The notes beneath the pieces are model-generated. The model was not told the origin of the DNA. It worked only from the letters and a program-made list of their open reading frames with translations, and ran no database searches. Below are positions 61,463 to 64,000 of a DNA stretch of 64,000 nucleotides, in pieces. The stretch covers positions 62,001 to 126,000 of the forward strand of contig JBCCHD010000009.1 of the NCBI GenBank assembly GCA_039028935.1, written 5' to 3'. Both the position numbers and the translations under genes were made by a program. Each line of letters opens with the position of its first letter. Positions within the stretch are counted from its first letter, which is position 1. The DNA comes from Pseudomonadota bacterium. Lineage in GTDB: Bacteria; Pseudomonadota; Gammaproteobacteria; Steroidobacterales; SZUA-146.

Positions 61463-62311
61463 TTAGTCCCAGGCACGCAGCAAGTTATTGATGCCCACTT
61501 TGTCACGAGTTTTGGCATCCACACGTTTGACAATGACCGCACACGCCAAGCTGTATCGACCGTCGTTTGACGGCAGCGAACCGGGTACCACTACCGCTCC
61601 TTCGGGCACCCGCCCGAACGTGACTTCATCGCGTTCCCGATCATAGATGCGCGTGCTTTGCCCAATAAACACGCCCATTGACAAGACAGCATTGTCTTCC
61701 ACCACCACACCTTCTACGACCTCAGAACGCGCGCCGATAAAACAATTGTTGCCGATGATTGTCGGTGTCGCCTGAAGAGGCTCCAGCACGCCGCCAATCC
61801 CGGCCCCGCCGCTAAGGTGCACATTGCGGCCGATTTGCGCGCAAGAACCCACCGTCGCCCAGGTGTCGACCATGGTCCCCGTATCGATATAAGCGCCGAT
61901 GTTCACATAGGAGGGCATGAGTACGCAGCCGCTGCCAATGTACGCACCTCGTCGTACAGTGGCGTGTGGCACAACCCGAACACCGCCGTCTTGAAAGTCT
62001 TGCTCAGCGGAGTTCGCGTACTTGAGTGGCACTTTGTCGAAATAGCGAGTGGTGTCGTCGCCACTCACAGTGTTGTGATGCGTGCGAAAGTACAGCAACA
62101 CGGCTTTTTTTAACCACTCATTGACTTGCCAGGCGCCATCCATTGGTTCGGCGACACGTTGCGTGCCATTGTCCAGTGCGTCGATCACGCGTTCGATGGC
62201 ATGGATGATGTCTGGCTCAGATTCAGGCGAAAGCTGATCGCGTTGTTCCCAGGCGTCTTCAATTACTGACTGGTCGGTGCTGCGTACTGTTGTTGTCATA
62301 TTGATGTCCAT
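61463..62311 (-). CDS. dapD: Tetrahydrodipicolinate N-succinyltransferase
   Basis: A protein of about 282 residues with an alpha-helical N-terminal domain and a left-handed beta-helix of hexapeptide repeats ([31 protein letters not shown]). The C-terminal [21 protein letters not shown] is typical. It adds succinyl from succinyl-CoA in the lysine/diaminopimelate pathway. In-frame starts at 62311 (ATG) and 62299 (ATG) are both possible, and 62320 (TTG) is less likely. None has a strong ribosome-binding site. Confidence 0.96.
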   Translation of the reverse strand: MDINMTTTVRSTDQSVIEDAWEQRDQLSPESEPDIIHAIERVIDALDNGTQRVAEPMDGAWQVNEWLKKAVLLYFRTHHNTVSGDDTTRYFDKVPLKYANSAEQDFQDGGVRVVPHATVRRGAYIGSGCVLMPSYVNIGAYIDTGTMVDTWATVGSCAQIGRNVHLSGGAGIGGVLEPLQATPTIIGNNCFIGARSEVVEGVVVEDNAVLSMGVFIGQSTRIYDRERDEVTFGRVPEGAVVVPGSLPSNDGRYSLACAVIVKRVDAKTRDKVGINNLLRAWD

Positions 62312-62465
62312 TAAGTGCAAGGCGTATTAGAGCGCATGCATTGGCAAAGGAAAAGCGCCTTGTTCGACCCAAGTTGGGGCGAATGTTGCGTCTTGGGTCA
62401 CACACGGTACGGCGAGATGCGGGTTTCGTAAGACGCAAGACGGGTCGCCATTGGCGTCATCGCGA

Positions 62466-64000
62466 TCAGGCCGCGGAGGGCAGCAAATCATCAAGCGCTT
62501 GCTCCAGCGCGGCGCATGTTGCTGGTGAGAGCGGTTTTCCGTCGGAGCTGGTGAGATAAAACACGTCTTCGGCGCGTTCGCCAATGGTCGTGATCTTGGC
62601 GGCCGACACCATGACATCACAGGCCAAAAAGGCTTGTCCGATGCGGGACAACAGGCCGGGCTGATCGGCGGCAGTGATATCCATCACGGTGAATCGTCCG
62701 TTTGGATCGTCCGCAAAATCGGTCATGGTCGGCGTGGAGAAAACCTTGACGGCACGGGACGCCGATCGCGTCACAGCCGGTGTCGCATCAGCGGCAAAGG
62801 CTCGAAGAATCGCTTGCTCGATGCGTTCTGCGCGTTCGTCCTCATCATGCGATGACGTGGATGTGCCCATGATGCGATAGGTGTCGAGATTAAAATCGCG
62901 CGCCACGTTGGTTATGCGCGCGTCGAGAATCGTGAGTCCTTGTTGTTCCAGCACCGCCGTGATCCGCGCAAAACTCTCACCGGAACGCGGCGCCAGTACC
63001 ATCAGGCTGCCGCCCGATGGGCTCGCTAGATCGCGCACAGCCGCGACGACATTGTGCACCACAGGGTGTTCGATCAACACTTGCGTATGCCAGGCGACTT
63101 CGTCTGCCGAATGACGCAGGAAATATGAATCGTCAAAGTTGGTCCACGCGGTATCGCGCATCGTATCGTCAATGCCAAGTTGAGTGATTCGCTCGCGCGC
63201 CTGTCGCCGTGTCGCGGTGATCAATTCGTCTCGATCGATCGGGTTTTCGAGCCCCCGGTCGAGAGCGCGACGAGTTTGGCGGTACAAATTCTCAAACAAG
63301 CTGGCTTTCCAGCTGTTCCACATATTGGGGTTGGTGCCGTGTACGTCGGCGACGGTAAGCACATACAGGTATTTCAAATGCATATCATCTCGCACAAGTT
63401 GCGAAAACTCGTGAATGACGTTGGGGTCGTCAATGTCTTTTTTCTGGGCGGTCACGGACAGCACCAGGTGGTGTCGCACCAGCCACGCAACCAATCGTGC
63501 GTCGTAGGCGTCAAGACCGATCTGTTCGCAGAACTGCTGGGCGTCATCGGCGCCCAGTTCGGAATGATCGCCACCACGGCCTTTGGCGATGTCATGAAAC
63601 AACCCCGCGAGATAGGCCAGTTCTGGTCGGCGCAGCGACTGCATAATTTGGCTGCAGTACGGAAACTCATGATCGTACTTACTGAGACTGAAGCGACGTA
63701 AATTGCTTACAACAAAGAGTGTGTGGGCATCCACCGTATAGGCGTGGAACAGGTCGTACTGCATCAGGCCTACAATCTTGCCAAACGCTGGAATAAAACG
63801 ACCGAGCAATCCATAGCGATTCATTCGGCGCAATTCGAGGATGACGCCCTCCGGCGCTTTAAGGATATCGAGAAACAGTGCGTGGTTTGTCGGATCAGCG
63901 CGAAAGCGATCGTCAATCAGTTCCCGCTTTTGACGAATGAGGCGAATGGTTTTGGCAGTGACGCCGGTTACCTCACTTTGTCGTTGGATGTGCGTAAACA
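62466..64000 (-). CDS. glnD: PII uridylyltransferase GlnD, N-terminal part outside window
   Basis: This is the C-terminal portion of the PII uridylyltransferase/uridylyl-removing enzyme, a nitrogen sensor. Coding continues past the apparent TTG start at 63833 to the window edge with family-like residues (DPTNHALFLDILKAPEGVILELRRMNRYG). The gene is therefore cut by the window and the nucleotidyltransferase domain is not visible. The HD domain has HAYTVDAHTL and LFHDIAKGRGGDHS. Two ACT domains end the protein (about the last 180 residues), where glutamine binds. dapD follows 154 bases downstream, the usual gammaproteobacterial order. Confidence 0.97.
   Translation of the reverse strand, partial: FTHIQRQSEVTGVTAKTIRLIRQKRELIDDRFRADPTNHALFLDILKAPEGVILELRRMNRYGLLGRFIPAFGKIVGLMQYDLFHAYTVDAHTLFVVSNLRRFSLSKYDHEFPYCSQIMQSLRRPELAYLAGLFHDIAKGRGGDHSELGADDAQQFCEQIGLDAYDARLVAWLVRHHLVLSVTAQKKDIDDPNVIHEFSQLVRDDMHLKYLYVLTVADVHGTNPNMWNSWKASLFENLYRQTRRALDRGLENPIDRDELITATRRQARERITQLGIDDTMRDTAWTNFDDSYFLRHSADEVAWHTQVLIEHPVVHNVVAAVRDLASPSGGSLMVLAPRSGESFARITAVLEQQGLTILDARITNVARDFNLDTYRIMGTSTSSHDEDERAERIEQAILRAFAADATPAVTRSASRAVKVFSTPTMTDFADDPNGRFTVMDITAADQPGLLSRIGQAFLACDVMVSAAKITTIGERAEDVFYLTSSDGKPLSPATCAALEQALDDLLPSAA

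Noticed and set aside
1-64000. Signs of a mobile element, prophage or defence island
   Set aside because: No integrase, transposase, phage structural, restriction or toxin-antitoxin genes were recognised, and no attachment-site repeats were noticed.

Overview
The window looks like a chromosomal segment from a free-living, probably marine, gammaproteobacterium. The evidence is the glnD-dapD-arsC-dapE order, a GlrK/QseG/GlrR-type two-component operon, mrcB next to an LpoP-like lipoprotein gene, yoaA-tsaB-dsbB, GTP-type pckG and a phasin. The order and genus cannot be fixed from the sequence. No rRNA, tRNA, CRISPR array, IS element or prophage was seen.

Region 1 (1-21.1 kb) is a cell-surface glycan and matrix region. 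It holds a truncated glycosyltransferase and a 2812-residue secreted repeat protein. It also holds an asparagine-synthase-like enzyme, an EamA transporter, the decarboxylase and AMP-ligase pair usually found with exosortase/EPS loci, an LhgO-type oxidase, a sugar-phosphate nucleotidylyltransferase, a PIG-L deacetylase, a WzxC-type flippase and wecB. The leader of the giant gene carries a textbook c-di-GMP-I (GEMM-I) riboswitch. It is preceded by a CRP-like site with class II promoter spacing and followed by sequence able to hide the start codon.

Region 2 (21.1-28.9 kb) has a minus-strand operon galE-glrK-qseG-glrR with srkA upstream. The GlrR homologue has lost the sigma-54-contacting GAFTGA loop. 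A lipoprotein metalloprotease and a small secreted partner follow on the plus strand.

Region 3 (29-42.5 kb) is mostly housekeeping and signalling: typA, a lipoprotein, a PAS-GGDEF-EAL protein, N-formylglutamate amidohydrolase and YbdK-like genes, a thioesterase, dusA, a methyltransferase, a class III adenylate cyclase-FHA fusion, pckG and a PhaF-like phasin.

Region 4 (42.5-51.8 kb) is the strongest candidate for an undescribed system. Four consecutive genes encode three secreted DUF11-type proteins and a 2009-residue outer-membrane protein with DUF11, CnaB/SdrD-like, OmpA peptidoglycan-binding and C-terminal beta-barrel modules. Its upstream region has a perfect TGTGA-N6-TCACA site with the same class II geometry as the giant-gene promoter, overlapping a nested palindrome.

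Region 5 (51.8-64 kb) is cell-envelope and core metabolism: mrcB, lpoP-like, yoaA, tsaB, dsbB, a YCII protein, an alanine-glyoxylate-type aminotransferase, dapE, an ArsC-family protein, dapD and truncated glnD.

Inference across regions: the two large surface systems appear to share CRP/cAMP control, and one adds c-di-GMP control. Enzymes that could make or break both second messengers are encoded in the same window.
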